DNA from: Seriola aureovittata | Taxonomy: Eukaryota; Chordata; Actinopteri; Carangiformes; Carangidae | Length of the DNA: 64,000 nt | Direction: 5' to 3' | Assembly (NCBI RefSeq): GCF_021018895.1 | Contig: NC_079379.1 | Location: forward strand, 22,877,776 to 22,941,775 | Shown here: positions 24,759 to 36,243 of the stretch, piece after piece | Numbering within the stretch: position 1 is the stretch's first letter | How the letters are laid out: each line of letters opens with the position of its first letter | Made by a program: the position numbers and the translations under genes | Notes under the pieces: model-generated | What the model was told of the DNA's origin: nothing | What the model saw: only the letters and a program-made list of their open reading frames with translations | Database searches by the model: none

Positions 24759-25390
24759 CACTGGCTTTAGAAAGTAGTCAGACCATTTCACTTTTGGCAC
24801 ATTTTATTGTGTTGTATATTTAAATTCAAAATTCCATGATGACAAAGTGAAAAATTTCTCCAGATTGTGGTCAAGTGCAACGTCTTTGTTTTACTTTTCC
24901 GTGAGATGTGTCTAGAACTTGATTGAAGTCCACTTGCTGCAACTTGAACTGATTGGCCATAGTGTATAAGTTCCCACAATTCACACGGCGAGTCAGGACA
25001 AAAGCCAGGCCATGAAGTCCAAGGAACTCTCTGTAGACCTCTGAAGTAAAATTGTGGTGAGGCACAACTGACATCTAACTGAAGTCCTCTGCCGAGATGA
25101 GGGAACCTGTTGGAAGGACGACCATCTCGGCAGCATTTCGTCAATCAGGCTTTGAAGGTGGAGCGACCAGAAGGACGCCATTTTGAGTAAAAAGCATATG
25201 AAAGAATTTTTCCAAATTCCATTCAAAGTTGTTGGTTGGGTTTTTGAGTGACCGAACCAAACCCGAGACTTAAACTCCATAGAGTTGTTTTCTCATTGTT
25301 AATATGGATTACTGTAGATATGGACAAAAGGGCTAATTTTATTCTTTTAAAAAATAAATCTGCAAAATAAAGTGTGCAAAAAGTGAGGTG
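24759..25390 (+). pseudogene. Decayed Tc1-like transposon with transposase remnants
   Basis: A TA at 24,757-24,758 precedes a left end (CACTGGCTTTAGAAAGTA) typical of fish Tc1-like elements. The right side has ATAAAGTGTGCAAAAAGTGA, inverted relative to CACTTTTGGCACATTTTAT on the left. Coding remnants on the plus strand are MKSKELSVDL at 25,012, then a stop; a downstream piece with EPVGRTTISAAFRQSG; and DLNSIE at 25,267-25,284, corresponding to the DLNPIE motif before the third catalytic acid. Most of the DDE core between is deleted and the frame is broken several times. Inactive relic. Confidence 0.85.
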
Positions 25391-27845
25391 CATGATCCAA
25401 ATTTTTAAACTGCATTTTCAGCGTGAAGGCTGCTAGCTTGGAGGTTGTTGTTGTTTCCTATTGCAAAGGGGAAGACGGTAACAGGCTGGGGAAGTGGAAA
25501 GGGAGGTCAGCGCTGCCTAGAATTGGCACCAAACGGCAGGCCTATACCCACAGCTTACATCCGGTGAATCAGACTGGACATAAAGACTGAAACTGAGCTG
25601 AGGACACTTCAGCTCTCGCTGCCAAAACAGTGTTTGTATCCAGTAAAAAGCCTCCCTGCTCTTTACAAGGGTAAGAGATTGTAAAGACTATTGACATGAG
25701 AGGGAAACTTGGCTGTTCACAGGCTAATTCTCAGCAGAGCTCTGATTACAAAAAGATGCTCTTCAATTTCGGGAGATTAGTCACCAAATACAAACAATGT
25801 GCTCGAGCAAACAAGGTATTTCTTGGTAACGAGAGAGTGCAAAAAAAGAAAAGTGATGAATGACAAAAGACAGCTTGAGAGAAAAGTTCATATCCTGTTT
25901 ACCTTCTCACCTCTCATGAAGAATGTTTGTTCATGTTTAGTGCTAATTAGCTAATGTTTTAAATGTTTATTTCCAATATAAAACAGGAAATCATATTACC
26001 GTTGCCTCACTTATGTATTTAACGTCGGCACGTTTACACCAAGCGATCCAGACGACGGGAGCGCTTTGAAACTTTTATTCTGAAATTGGGAAATTTGTCT
26101 GTTGCAGTGAAATCCCTTCACAAGTTGTTTGGTGTAGGGCCGGCATTACTTGCGTGGGCCATGTTGGGGCCTTCGGTCTTGCCTCTACTTTCATATACAG
26201 TACTGGTGTATATGCAGATGTTTTGAGTTGATGCACTCTTTGGTCCGTTGACTCGCTGCTGCTCCTCTCACACTCAGTGGAGCTGTCTCGTGCCTCAACA
26301 GAAAACACATGGATCCTGTGTGCAGCGCTCTGTTTTGACACCCCTGTATAGTGGAACTACAAACACTCACTCAGTATTTTTAGTTTGGCACCGGTTTCGT
26401 GCAACATGGAAGCGAGGCGGGAGCACAAGAGGGGCCATGCATGGTGTCAAGAAGAGTGGTGCTCTTCACCGGGCTGAGACACAAAATGTTTGAGGGGGCT
26501 GTTGTGAATATGATCAAGGAGCCTTTTCTTGCCTCTGGAACTGGAAGGTCCTTGTCCCTTTTCGCCTGCGAGTATCTTCAGCGCCGCTCTCACAGCACGT
26601 GTCAATGTAGCGCTACCAGTGTGAGGGAAATGTACAGAGAAGGTCAAATAGGCAGCTTGCAAAGAACCACAGAGTTTGTTCACAGACAGCCTACAGAAAA
26701 GATTCCACATCAGCGACCATATGTAATTAACTGTTTTAGGTAGGTAGCAATAAAACTGTATTTGTCCGTTTTCTTGAATTCCTCCCTCCAGCCACTGAGA
26801 CTGTCTCTATCATGCGGGCTTGACCCAGAGGTTGCCAGTTTGTGTTTGTGTCTTTGTCTGCAGCTCTAGTACAGGCTTGTGGTCTTGGCAGGGAAAAAGA
26901 GAGGAGGACAGCGTTGTGGCGGCGCAGGGAGATGGAGATGGATGTGGAAGAGAGACGGGACAAAGAGGAGGAGGAGGAGAGGATGATGCATTTCAGCCTG
27001 ACAAGTCATAAACAGAGCAGAGGTGAAGAGTTCATGCCAGGGGAAAGAAGTGTATATAATTTCAAATTTCAAAAGTATAGAAATATACCACAATAAGAGC
27101 TCGAGCCACAGACTGTCTGTGCTCTCACATCACAGCTGGAGTTATATCCGTGAGAAGAGATTTGCTGACTAGAAAATAACTACTGCATCATTTCAATTTT
27201 TCATCCTTTTTCATTTAATCCACTCCAGCCCCCTTTTTTTGCCCCATGCCCTCTTTTCTAAATGACGTGTGCTATCACCAAAAACGAGTCGAACTCGCCC
27301 CGGTACCACGCTCATTTCACAGTCTGTCATCGTGCCTCAGGCCCGGCCTTTCTCACTGCCGGCCCTGGGAGACCAAAAAAAAAAAAAAAGATTTCTGGTT
27401 GCTGATGTCATCTCCACCATTTCAATGATTGCCCTATAATCACCCCTTTTCTGCTCTGTGATTGGAGCGGCCTGTCCAATTTGGCCTCAGCGACTTCTGT
27501 GGGACCGATGGCAGAGAGAGATGAAGGAACATATGGCATCCTTTTAAGTCGATCTCTCTCTGTAAATGCACTTCTGGAACTAATGAGTTAACTTCTTCTT
27601 TTTTCTTTCGTTTTTTTTTTTTTCAAAATAAAACTCCAAAATCAAATTTAAGCCACTAAAATGAGAGTTTGCTCCAATGTTTCCATGCCAATGGATATAA
27701 ATTTCAGTTGTTAGTTTTTCTAATCAGCTCTTTTTAGGGAAGATTTCCTGTTTAACTTCGATACGTGCAACAAACATCCTCACTTTTGGTGCCCACGTTA
27801 ATCATTTAGTCCATTTAATTTTTGCAACTTGGCCAAGTACGTGGT
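25391..27845. other. Non-coding DNA
   Basis: No gene or repeat family recognised. A GAG/GGA-rich purine stretch lies at about 26,965-26,985 and A/T runs at 27,376 and 27,610. Overlapping frames at 26,399-26,963 are open on both strands without splice support. Confidence 0.45.
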
Positions 27846-27849
27846 TATT

Positions 27850-28160
27850 GTCATACAGCAGGATGCATAGTTTAAAGGAGAAAGGAGAAAAAAGGTGATG
27901 GGGATGCTTTAGAAGTGATGAGGAAAAGTAATTCAATCATGAGGGGTTGCAGCCTGATCTCTCTTGTTCCTGCCCTACAATCTTCTTATTATGTGATTAG
28001 AAGACAACAATTAAAGCACTCTAGGAAAAATGGCCCATTCTGATTCCTTCAAGAGCTGCTGAAGTGGCTGAAATTGGACGGGCTTAGTGTTGAATAGTAC
28101 ATTGTATTTATAAATTGGACCATCTTCAAAGAGAATGACTATGATTGCCTACAATTACTC
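27850..28160. other. Low-repeat block, candidate conserved non-coding DNA
   Basis: A block without simple repeats or known elements. It is rich in short AT words such as TAATT, CAATCATGA and TTATTATGTGATTAG. It has the texture of vertebrate conserved non-coding elements, but conservation cannot be measured from one sequence. Confidence 0.2.
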
Positions 28161-29127
28161 TCTCAAATATATCCACAGGGGTGCCCAAACAAAGTGTAGC
28201 ATGTCTTGCCACAACATATTCTGCAACCCGTCATTAAGAGCCACAGCTCCTTCTGTTTAACGTCGCACAGTCGTCCTGATAAACGCCGGCCTCTAATGTG
28301 CGAGGGAAGACCCGAGAGACAGAGGAGAGGAACAGATTTAGGGTGATGAAATGCAGAGTGTATGCCAACGCGAGGAGCTGACAGAGAGCGACCCCGGAGG
28401 TCGAGAGTCTCTCACAGACCCAGATGACTGGCCTGTCGCTGACCTCAGACCAGCCCTGCCACTCCACGGCACATCAGCTGTCAGCCTGTGGGAGGGACTG
28501 ATGCCAGCCACAACAGAAAACAACAAGAGTCTGCAGGCAGGCTACAGAATCAACAGCAGCGACCTTGGCTTAAATACACAGTTCACACGGTTCACAGGAA
28601 TATTCTGCACAATTTAATATGGAAAGGCACTTTTTTAGAAAGGGAAATATCTGATTACAGCAACTTTACCAATGCTAATCATTTGTAATTTGACGTAGAG
28701 TTTGTAAATGTTGATTTTTGTGAGATATAATTTAAACTCTTTAAGTATTTTCAGTATTTAGTTAGCTCTATCCCACTATCTTTTTTACTTTTAAGTCCAA
28801 ACCTGACGTTAGCTTACATATTAGCAAGCTAACATGAGGTTTGTCAGTTAGCGTTTACATAAATATTAAATAACATCAACACACATAAAATCAATCAAAA
28901 GTGTTGAAATATACAGCGGTTAAAGGCGGCGGGTAGCTAGCCAAACATGTAGCTATTAGGTTTTCGCAACTCCAGAGTTTGTAAACTAAAACGGGGCCAG
29001 CTGTGTTTCCAGAAGTCTCTGTTTTTGGTGCTTGAAATGTAGCAAAAGAAATTAAACAACCAAACCCAAGCACTTTGCACCATGCCGGGAAACGAAGAAC
29101 CACATGGGGGAGGAAACGAGGGGGGGC

Positions 29128-29153
29128 GCCCCCCCCCCCCCCCCCCCCCCCCC
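29128..29153 (+). repeat. Poly-C tract, 25 bases, next to a G run
   Basis: A seven-base G run (29,120-29,126) is followed by CG and then 25 C residues (29,129-29,153). The G-run/C-run arrangement can fold back on itself and is hard to sequence accurately. Confidence 0.95.
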
Positions 29154-29581
29154 GGAGCAGGCCGCGGACACGTGGCAGATGAGACGGCAATGAATTGTAA
29201 TGAATTGTAAATTTGCATGGGATTATTCACCACAAAATTACTATATCATCTAAAAAGTTAATACCATTCTCACATGGTGCATGTTTCTATTTAAAGCAGT
29301 TTGATTTGTTTAGCTGAGGGTGACACATTACAACGCCCAAGAGGGATGATGGTGGTGTGCAGGGTGTCAGTTGGGGCCTACAACTCATTTTTGCCAAGAG
29401 CCCCTGAGTGTTGTTAGTCCAGCTCTGACTCAGCTTGAATCATTCACCACTGCTCTTCCTCTAATCTTGGCCGATACAATTATTTATTTTCAATCAGAGA
29501 TCAAAAGAAACATCTGCCTGGGACGAGTGAGTGCGTCAGTCACAGAAATAAGAAGAAATTCTTGTTCTTCTGTAGCTGCAG

Positions 29582-29677
29582 GTTATAGAAACCATCTGCC
29601 GCCGAGGCTCGTCAAAAAATCCGAAGGTCCAGGAGGAGATGGAACCTCTTCTGTCCTGGATTTACCTCCAAGACACC
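29582..29677 (+). CDS. Possible internal coding exon, 96 bp
   Basis: An acceptor with a good pyrimidine tract (ttcttgttcttctgtagctgcag) leads into exactly 32 codons, read as VIETICRRGSSKNPKVQEEM followed by EPLLSWIYLQDT, ending at a donor (ACC|GTGAGT). An in-frame stop sits just before the acceptor. The exon is phase 0 at both ends and its composition is protein-like (charged, one Trp, EEME helix-like run). I could not match it to a family. A second frame is also open through here, so chance remains possible. Confidence 0.35.
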
Positions 29678-29932
29678 GTGAGTGTGACACCGTCTTCATT
29701 TTCACATTCCTCGGGATAGAAACTTGTTTGTTGTGTGGAAAGCAGTAAAAGGAGTGAGATCTTCCTGAGATCTGACTGATTCAGATAAAGAAGATATGTG
29801 ACTTCTGTGCTGCATGACTTTTCCATCCCCCATTTTATTCCTCCTGCTGTCTGGTCCAACCTCACTGTGTACTCTCTCTGATGTGGCGTCACTGTCCCCT
29901 GCTGGTGCTGCTCAGAAATGCTTGTTTTTTTT

Positions 29933-29944
29933 GGGGGGGGGGGG
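29933..29944 (+). repeat. Poly-G tract, 12 bases
   Basis: Uninterrupted G run flanked by T runs on both sides, seen directly. Confidence 0.95.
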
Positions 29945-30829
29945 TTTTTTGCCTTTTTTATTGTATCATTGCCTTTTATTTCTTCCACTCAATTTTTTAT
30001 TTCATTTTGTGGCTTGCAAATGACTCAAAGCCAATAAAAGGAAGAGTGTGAGACGTTTAAGAGTCTCACTGGCTGCTCATATGCCAGATGTGCATTTAAG
30101 TTTTGTATAATGTCTTTATGACGCTCAGTGGGTGGATAAGAGCTTTCCTTTCCTTCCCTCATCCAGGCAGCCTTGAGAAATGTTAGACAATGTGAGACAG
30201 ACGTTTGTGGAGCCAGGAGGTGGCAGCAGTGCAGTGTCGTCTCACGGTGTTCGCTCACATCCACAGTGTGTGTGTTTGTCTTTTGTCCTACGGACGGATG
30301 AGTCACACACAGTCCGGAGGGAAACACACAGATAAAGCTGATGTGTTTATGATTTGACAACATAAAACTTTCTAAATTTTCACCAACGCTTGGACAGAAG
30401 GGAAAAACACACCTGACTCTGTCATGTGGCCGTGACAGTGAGGACGTGTGGCGTCCCTGAGCCCCAACGACCGGTCACATACATCACGCCGCCCGCCGCC
30501 CCTCCAGTCAATATTAAGCTACATGTGATATTTACTTTTTATGACTTGTTTGACGAGCTGTCAGCTTGATCCAGTGCTGCGCGCGAGGGAGTAAATTCCA
30601 CCAACGATAGAAAAAGAAGAAGAGGAGGAGCAGTCAGATCACAGCATTACTGTACTATATATTTCATACTTGAAATATATATAATCTCCACACCTGTCCC
30701 TCTGAGCTCTGTTAATTATATGTGAAAAGGTCACACAGATGACCACTTTCCAATAACTTTCCAATATATACAGCATCCTCTCTCCCATCTTTACTCCCCC
30801 CCCTCCTCCCTCCCTCTTGCGTTTTCACA

Positions 30830-30990
30830 TGGGAAGGGTCTCATATGATGAAATTGTCCGTTCCATCAAAAAGCAATTTGCCCTAATGAAAAAAGATTAT
30901 AGATATGGGCAATGAAATTGGTCATGCATTTCAATTACTGAAGTGACGGGGCTTGATAAGTGTTTGCCTGGATTCCCAAGTGAGTGGGAG
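30830..30990. other. Candidate conserved non-coding element
   Basis: A repeat-free block with closely packed homeodomain-like and POU-like words: 'tttgccctaatgaaaaaaga', 'atgggcaatgaaattggtca', 'tgcatttcaattactgaagt'. No open frame of interest. The dense, balanced AT-rich text without microsatellites resembles enhancer-type conserved elements near developmental regulators. The function and the conservation are inference. Confidence 0.3.
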
Positions 30991-31636
30991 ATGAGATCTG
31001 AGCCCGGGGGGGTTATTCTCCTTCAGATTCATGAATTCAAACGGTGAAGTAGCCTGAGAGTGGCAGATAGATCCATGAGAGGACAGTCTGTGCAGATTTA
31101 ATTCACAAAAAGCAACAGCTTGGTGATTTTATTTTATTTTTTCAAAATAATTTGCTTTGTGAGTCATGAAGCAAACACATTTGCTGTCTGTCATTTGGCT
31201 TAATAAAACAACATTTACTTCAGGGGTGTACAGTGTTTTAATGTCCTGTGGCAGATGTTGTACATCCTGTTAAAACTTCCACTTTGTGAACCACTGCACA
31301 ATGAATTTTTTAACGTCACAGCTCTGGCTGTCTCCTGCCATCTCGACTTTCTAGCTAAATGGTTAAAGGGAGGGAAGGAAAGACTGATGAGCTCCTGGCA
31401 GGGTGTCGCCACCGGTTTTGTCCGTTGCAGTTCTGACTCTGGACTCAGGAGACCCACCTTCAGGGCTCTCATTTCCAAACTCACCAGCCAGAACAAGCTA
31501 TCTAATTAGCGTCCTGATGTTTTTTGTTCCATCCCTCTCATTTGGACCCTCCATTCCTCTCTCGCTGAGCCAAAAAAACAGGATGCTGCTTAGTGTGTAC
31601 ATGGTATCCTGCTCTGACAGGAGCTTTGGTTCTGCT

Positions 31637-31640
<4 letters not shown>

Positions 31641-31667
<27 letters not shown>
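31641..31667 (+). repeat. (GA)n microsatellite
   Basis: About 13 uninterrupted GA units, seen directly. It produces artificial Glu/Arg or Ser/Leu repeat frames on the two strands. Confidence 0.97.
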
Positions 31668-31670
<3 letters not shown>

Positions 31671-32136
31671 GAGAAAAAAACAACATCCTGGGGACACAGG
31701 TGGCGCAGAAGCCGGTGCTATTTGTCATTTTAATGTTCTGGTGTATGTTTGGTCAACCTGCAACACAAAAAAAAAAGTAATATTTAGCCGTGTTTGTGTG
31801 AGCTGCTGTGTGTGTGTGGACACACTGGGTCCAGCTGCACCGCGCCAGGCTCGGAGTCTGATGCCAGTGATGCAGGAGTGCGTCTAGAAACATCTGGGTT
31901 GCGGTTGTGGTTGGGGGAGGGGCACGTTTGTAAAATTAAGGGAAATGTGTTAATACTTTAAGCTTGAGTTCTTGGCAATAATAAATAATAATGCACATAA
32001 TTAACAGTTCGAATGTTAATTCAATATAATAAATGAATTCAAATAATTTGGAACCACACAAATGAAAAGCTGCTATTTGTAAGAAACCTGAAGTTTAGTA
32101 AAGACCCCCCAGAGTAAAAGACACAATTCTGTGTGT

Positions 32137-32410
32137 TTTTGTAGTTGTTTTGCACGGCTTTGTTGCCCTCTGTAGTGTTTACCATCTCATTGTAGTCATT
32201 TTGCATCTGCACCATTTGTGCTTTTTTACATCTCTGTAGTTCTTTGCTGTCTCTTTGTAGTTGTATTGTTGTTATTTTTGGTCATTTAGTTTCTCTTTGT
32301 AGTTCTTTTGCATCTCATTGTAGTTCTTTTGCATCTCATTGTAGTTGATTTGCATGTCATTGTAGTAACTTTGTGTTTCCTTGTTGTCATATTGTGTTTC
32401 TTTGAGTCAT
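32137..32410 (+). repeat. 22-bp minisatellite (TTTTGCATCTCATTGTAGTTC type)
   Basis: About a dozen imperfect units of 20-24 bases follow one another. The best two are identical stretches of TTTTGCATCTCATTGTAG at about 32,308-32,345. Each unit has the pattern TTGCATCT then CTTTGTAGTTGT or a variant. The unit type is widespread in fish genomes. One unit contains ATTTGCAT, the octamer bound by POU factors. Confidence 0.8.
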
Positions 32411-33206
32411 TAGTCAGAAGTTGTTTGATTAACAGTCTCTTCATTGTTAGGCTCTGGTCCAGGGGCCCTGGCCCTCACCCTGTTAGGCCAGTTCAGTAAT
32501 CCTCTCATGACACAAATCCAACTGTCTATCACCTTCTCTCTTTGGTGGGGGGGGGGCGCCAGGGACCAATCCAATTACTGGGGGAGCAGTGCCGAACCCC
32601 GACCGCCTCTCTGGCCACAGCGCTGCAGGGAGAGTTGATGTTCTCTGCCAGAAAGCTCCATGTCCACGCCATGTGTTGGTCACTACTGCGCTTTCTCCAT
32701 CAGTGGGTCCAATTAAAACCACGAAGGGTGTGTTTGCAGAAAAATGGTCAGACCAGCAACACCGTTGGCTCCCTGCTCCCCTCCGTTCACCATCCGCTGA
32801 GCCAGAGGCTGATATTACACAGCTGCTCCATGACTCACAGCCTTTCTTTGGATTTTGTCTCAGTGAATCAGATGCCAGGCATAAAATGCTATTTTACTCT
32901 TTCATGTTCACCAAGCACAGGGATTACTTTTTGGTAAATCTAAAGAAAATGCCAAAGTCTGAAGGCAAGAAAAGCAGAAAGCAAAAAACACAAACATCAC
33001 TCGTTTCAGTGAGAGAGTTGCACCAGACTGCACTGACCAATCAAACACCACCAAGCAAGAATCCCTTGTGGTGTGTATTGTAGCATTGTGCTATTTTGCT
33101 GCTTGTCTCATTTGCATGACAGTAATTGCCGCAGTAATTACCTGCACAGCATAATTTGGGGTTCAAAGGATGCTGTCTTGGTATTTAGCAGCAGCATGAC
33201 CGAAGC
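32411..33206. other. Non-coding DNA with overlapping open frames
   Basis: Two overlapping forward frames (up to 164 codons, 32,589-33,083) and a reverse frame are open across 32,480-33,080. None has a recognisable domain or convincing boundaries. A 10-base G run lies at 32,547-32,556. Confidence 0.4.
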
Positions 33207-33335
33207 GGGGGCGGCGCGGCGGAGCAGTGGGTAGCACTGTCGGAGCGAGAAGGTGCTGGGTTTGAAACCCCTTGTCTTCCTCCCACAGCCCAAAGACCCT
33301 ATAGGGATCAGCTGTATATAGAATGGATGGATGGA
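33207..33335 (+). mobile_element. Truncated SINE-like repeat with TGGA tail
   Basis: The head contains a box-A-like word (GGAGCAGTGGGTAGCAC) and a box-B-like word (GGGTTTGAAACC) spaced as in tRNA-derived RNA polymerase III promoters. Then come TTCCTCCCACAGCCCAAAGACC-like text split by a deletion and a tail of ATGGATGGATGGA. This order matches a very common fish repeat that starts 'gggcggcacggtgg'. The middle is mostly missing. Confidence 0.65.
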
Positions 33336-33480
33336 ACACCTCAGCGTTGAACTAATGGTGATGTAAAAGTTACCTGAAACCTGTAGAGGCCGACGCCGAG
33401 GCTCTGCCAGACAATGCTGGCAAAAAAAAAGCTGAGCCAGCACAAATTATTTGTCGTTAGTGGAGACGATGTCTGAGGGT

Positions 33481-33560
33481 TAGTCAGTCCATCACATCGG
33501 TCCAGACTTAATATCTCAATAAATGCTGGATTGATGTCCTTTACAGATATTTAGGACAAA
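33481..33560 (+). repeat. Dispersed fish repeat fragment (AATATCTCAATAA type)
   Basis: Contains 'cagtccatcac', 'ggtccagacttaatatctca' and 'ataaatgctggattgatg', a diverged short copy of a family that also occurs at 61,270-61,455 and, inverted, at 41,895-42,000 and 45,378-45,464. Confidence 0.5.
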
Positions 33561-34309
33561 AAGACAGTGTTTATCTGCCCAATATATGTCATATGTATGA
33601 CAGTGAATGACCTAGACACACACACACGAAAATAATATACTAATAATATAATTAATATATACATGTACATCAATTGGAGTTTGGAAATTGTTTTCTTTCA
33701 TGCCAATTAATCACCTTTGAATTTGAAATTCTTGTTAACGAATGTAATTCAAGTCTACATCGGTGTTCTCCTTTAATAACAATCGCCGCAATGATTAATG
33801 CAGAAGCAGCATTGATTGCATGTGGTGCCAGAGTGTGCGCCTTCCAGCAGAGGAGCGATTGTGTTACCCACGACGTTACCCAGCCCACTCCCTCATCTCT
33901 CTACATCCACACACAGGCGGCAGCAGCGACGGGCTGCGGGTGGTCGGGAATGAAATGATAGCATACTAATCCACTTCTGTGGAACATGGTGAACATGGTA
34001 AACTTGCTGAACATGTTGTTTCAGTCTCACATTGTTATGGACATCCTGCGCCTTCTTTTTGGGAATCCACTGTGACGGCGTCTGTTCCACTGAAACACAT
34101 GAGGAGGCTGATGTTTTGTTTTTTTGTTTTTTTGAATGTGGTCTCGCTGGTCTGAGAACAGCCTCATACAGGAGGAACTACACATTTTAAATCTTAAAGC
34201 CGCTTGGTTCAACAATCCACCAAACAGCTGCCGCTGTCGGTAACTGAAATCATAAAACACAATCCACTTCCATGATGATGAAATTGGATCATTTGTGAGC
34301 TTTTATCAA

Positions 34310-34333
34310 GTGTGTGTGTGTGTGTGTGTGTGT
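34310..34333 (+). repeat. (GT)n microsatellite
   Basis: Twelve GT units visible directly. Confidence 0.96.
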
Positions 34334-34576
34334 CCCGACACACCATCACGCCGTCTTCAGCGATTCTTCTGACAGCTGATTCCCCAGGACGCCTGAGTAA
34401 TGGTGTATGTGATGTGATTATGATTCAGCTTCACACTGAAAACTTGCCCAGGATGCTCAACGTTAGCTTCCCCCGTTACGAGTGCGTGTCGGTAAATCCT
34501 CCCTCTGAGATGACGCCTGTGTCCTGCATTGCACATGCAGTCAATTGACAGTCTGTAAGAGGCACACCTGCAGGCA

Positions 34577-34595
34577 CCCCCCCCCCCCACCCCCC
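34577..34595 (+). repeat. Interrupted poly-C tract
   Basis: A C run of 12, one A, then six C, seen directly. Confidence 0.93.
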
Positions 34596-34849
34596 ACTGT
34601 CAGTCAGGGTGGGGGCTATATGTAACACCACTGCAGAGCGGCTTCTTAGCGATCCTGTGAGGTCAGTGCAACAGTTGCTAAGTCACTCTCAGAAAAGTCA
34701 GAACCAAGCAGCTTAAGATCTGAAAGTGTGACCTCCATCAAACAAAAAAGACATTTCATCAGCGAGGATGAGATTCAAAGGGGAAATTAGACGAGTGAGC
34801 ACGCGCAGGGTCATGTGAGGTCAGGTGACACAGTGCTGAAGCGTGAAAT

Positions 34850-35099
34850 TGTCACGATCTTCCCCGCTCACTGACTCTTGTTATTATTTCCTGTTTTATT
34901 TTGAAACCTTCTTCCCTTGTGTGTTATCATTATGTTTTGTTTTGTTTTTTCCCGCAGGTGTGATTGCTTTCCTCACCCCAATTATTTCCACCTGTGTCCT
35001 TTTGTCTTCCCTTCACTAGTATTTCCCTCGCCTCACCTCAGGTCACGTGTTTCCTCCTGCTTTCTACTCCCAGTTTTTCCATGTTTTTACCTTGAATAA
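34850..35099 (+). repeat. LTR-like dispersed repeat, copy 1
   Basis: Starts TGTCACG and includes the 20-base word tttcctgttttattttgaaa, then 'cttcccttgtgtgttatcat', 'cacctgtgtcctttt' and 'tcccttcact'. The same words in the same order occur at 46,634-46,965, where the start is TGTCATG. The TG start, pyrimidine-rich text and lack of coding frame suggest a solo long terminal repeat or similar promoter-bearing repeat. No matching internal retroelement is present. Confidence 0.5.
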
Positions 35100-35119
35100 T
35101 TTATATCATATATTCATTT

Positions 35120-35150
35120 AATATTTTATTTATTTATTTATTTAATAATT
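35120..35150 (+). repeat. (TTTA)n-rich simple repeat
   Basis: Several consecutive TATT/TTTA units following an AT-rich lead-in, seen directly. Confidence 0.85.
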
Positions 35151-35544
35151 GATATTCCCAAGTGAGAAAATACCAAACATGATCAACAATTAGGGACAAT
35201 TTCAAGAGGCAATTAATGAAGAACAAGCGCACATACTGTATATGCTGTTTATAGTGGTACTACATATGTTTTCCAGACTTGTTGTTCTTGTTATTATCGT
35301 TAATAGTATTTTTAATGTTTTTGTTCGTCGTTATTTTCTTGTTCCCCTTTGTCTTTGATTTTAATCCAATATGTTTTGCATTGTAATGTAATGTCTCCTC
35401 GAGTGGAGCCCAGGAAGAGTAGATCTAAATAAATACAATATAAAGAAAAGAAAGAAAATAAAAGATAAAAACTCTTTATGAAAGAAATCAGCTGTTAGGA
35501 AAAAGCCATTTTCTACAAGATGAGATATAAAGGCAGCAACAGAG

Positions 35545-35718
35545 TCAGCTGATCTGATGCTCGGTCAGAACTGCACAGGCTCCATCACCCTTTGTTTTAA
35601 ACCTGGACTCATCTATGAGCAGCTCAGTTAAAAACTCTGGCGCCAGATCATTCAGAGCCTCGTACGTAATTAAAAGAAGTTTAAAATAGATTCTAAAAAA
35701 GCGACTGGAAGTCAGAAC
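35545..35718 (-). pseudogene. LINE reverse-transcriptase thumb-region fragment
   Basis: On the minus strand a 57-codon open frame begins VLTSSRFFRIYFKLLLITY, continues EALNDLAPEFLTELLIDE and RFKTKGDGACAV, and ends at TGA (35,547-35,545). The signature 'RI-FKLLL-TY-ALN-LAP-(F/Y)L-ELL' is characteristic of the region just after the reverse-transcriptase core in L2-type fish LINEs. Upstream catalytic parts are absent, so this is a short, inert relic. It is better preserved than the other LINE pieces here. Confidence 0.75.
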
Positions 35719-36198
35719 AGTTTAGCTTCAGATTGTTGTGTTGTGTGAGAATCGATAGCTCTTCGTTCTGACCTTTAGCGAACCCTCACAATCCAGTGAA
35801 GCATTTGTGTTCAACCTTTTGAATAAATTACTGAACTGCATCAGCTATTCTCCGTGTCTGCATTCGGCTCCTCCGTCCTCTTTCTCTGCAGAAAGAAGAG
35901 GAAAAAACACTTTGCATTTTCATTCGTAAGAGCTTTGTGGATGTACTACAGTAAATGCTGTGCTGGCAATGACATATTTTAAGTTTTCATAGGAAAACAT
36001 TGCATTTTCATTTCATTTTCATTGCGTCAGGGATTTTCAAGTGTAGCACATGCTTCTTCTCTATAGTCTCCGGCTGAAATCAGACCACGTCATTGTTCAC
36101 TGCTTTCAATTTCATGTAGAGGTCTGGAAAAACGAAGGGTTTTAGTTGGCAGACTCGAAGACAGAAGACATGGTTGAATATCCTGTCAGAGACCCCGG

Positions 36199-36201
<3 letters not shown>

Positions 36202-36240
<39 letters not shown>
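36202..36240 (+). repeat. (CT)n microsatellite
   Basis: Nearly 20 uninterrupted CT units, seen directly. It creates a false Ser-Leu repeat frame. Confidence 0.97.

Positions 36241-36243
<3 letters not shown>

Noticed and set aside
24788..25280. Minus-strand frames of 67-118 codons
   Set aside because: They are antisense shadows of the Tc1-like relic, whose sense-strand transposase text is on the plus strand.
28351..28617. 88-codon plus-strand frame with fairly protein-like text
   Set aside because: Two reverse frames are open over the same bases and no splice sites or homolog were found.
28891..29233. Minus-strand frames with nine consecutive Gly
   Set aside because: Produced by the 25-base C tract at 29,129.
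32589..33083. 164-codon plus-strand frame, the longest in the window
   Set aside because: Overlapped by a second open forward frame and a reverse frame, with no recognisable domain; likely chance.
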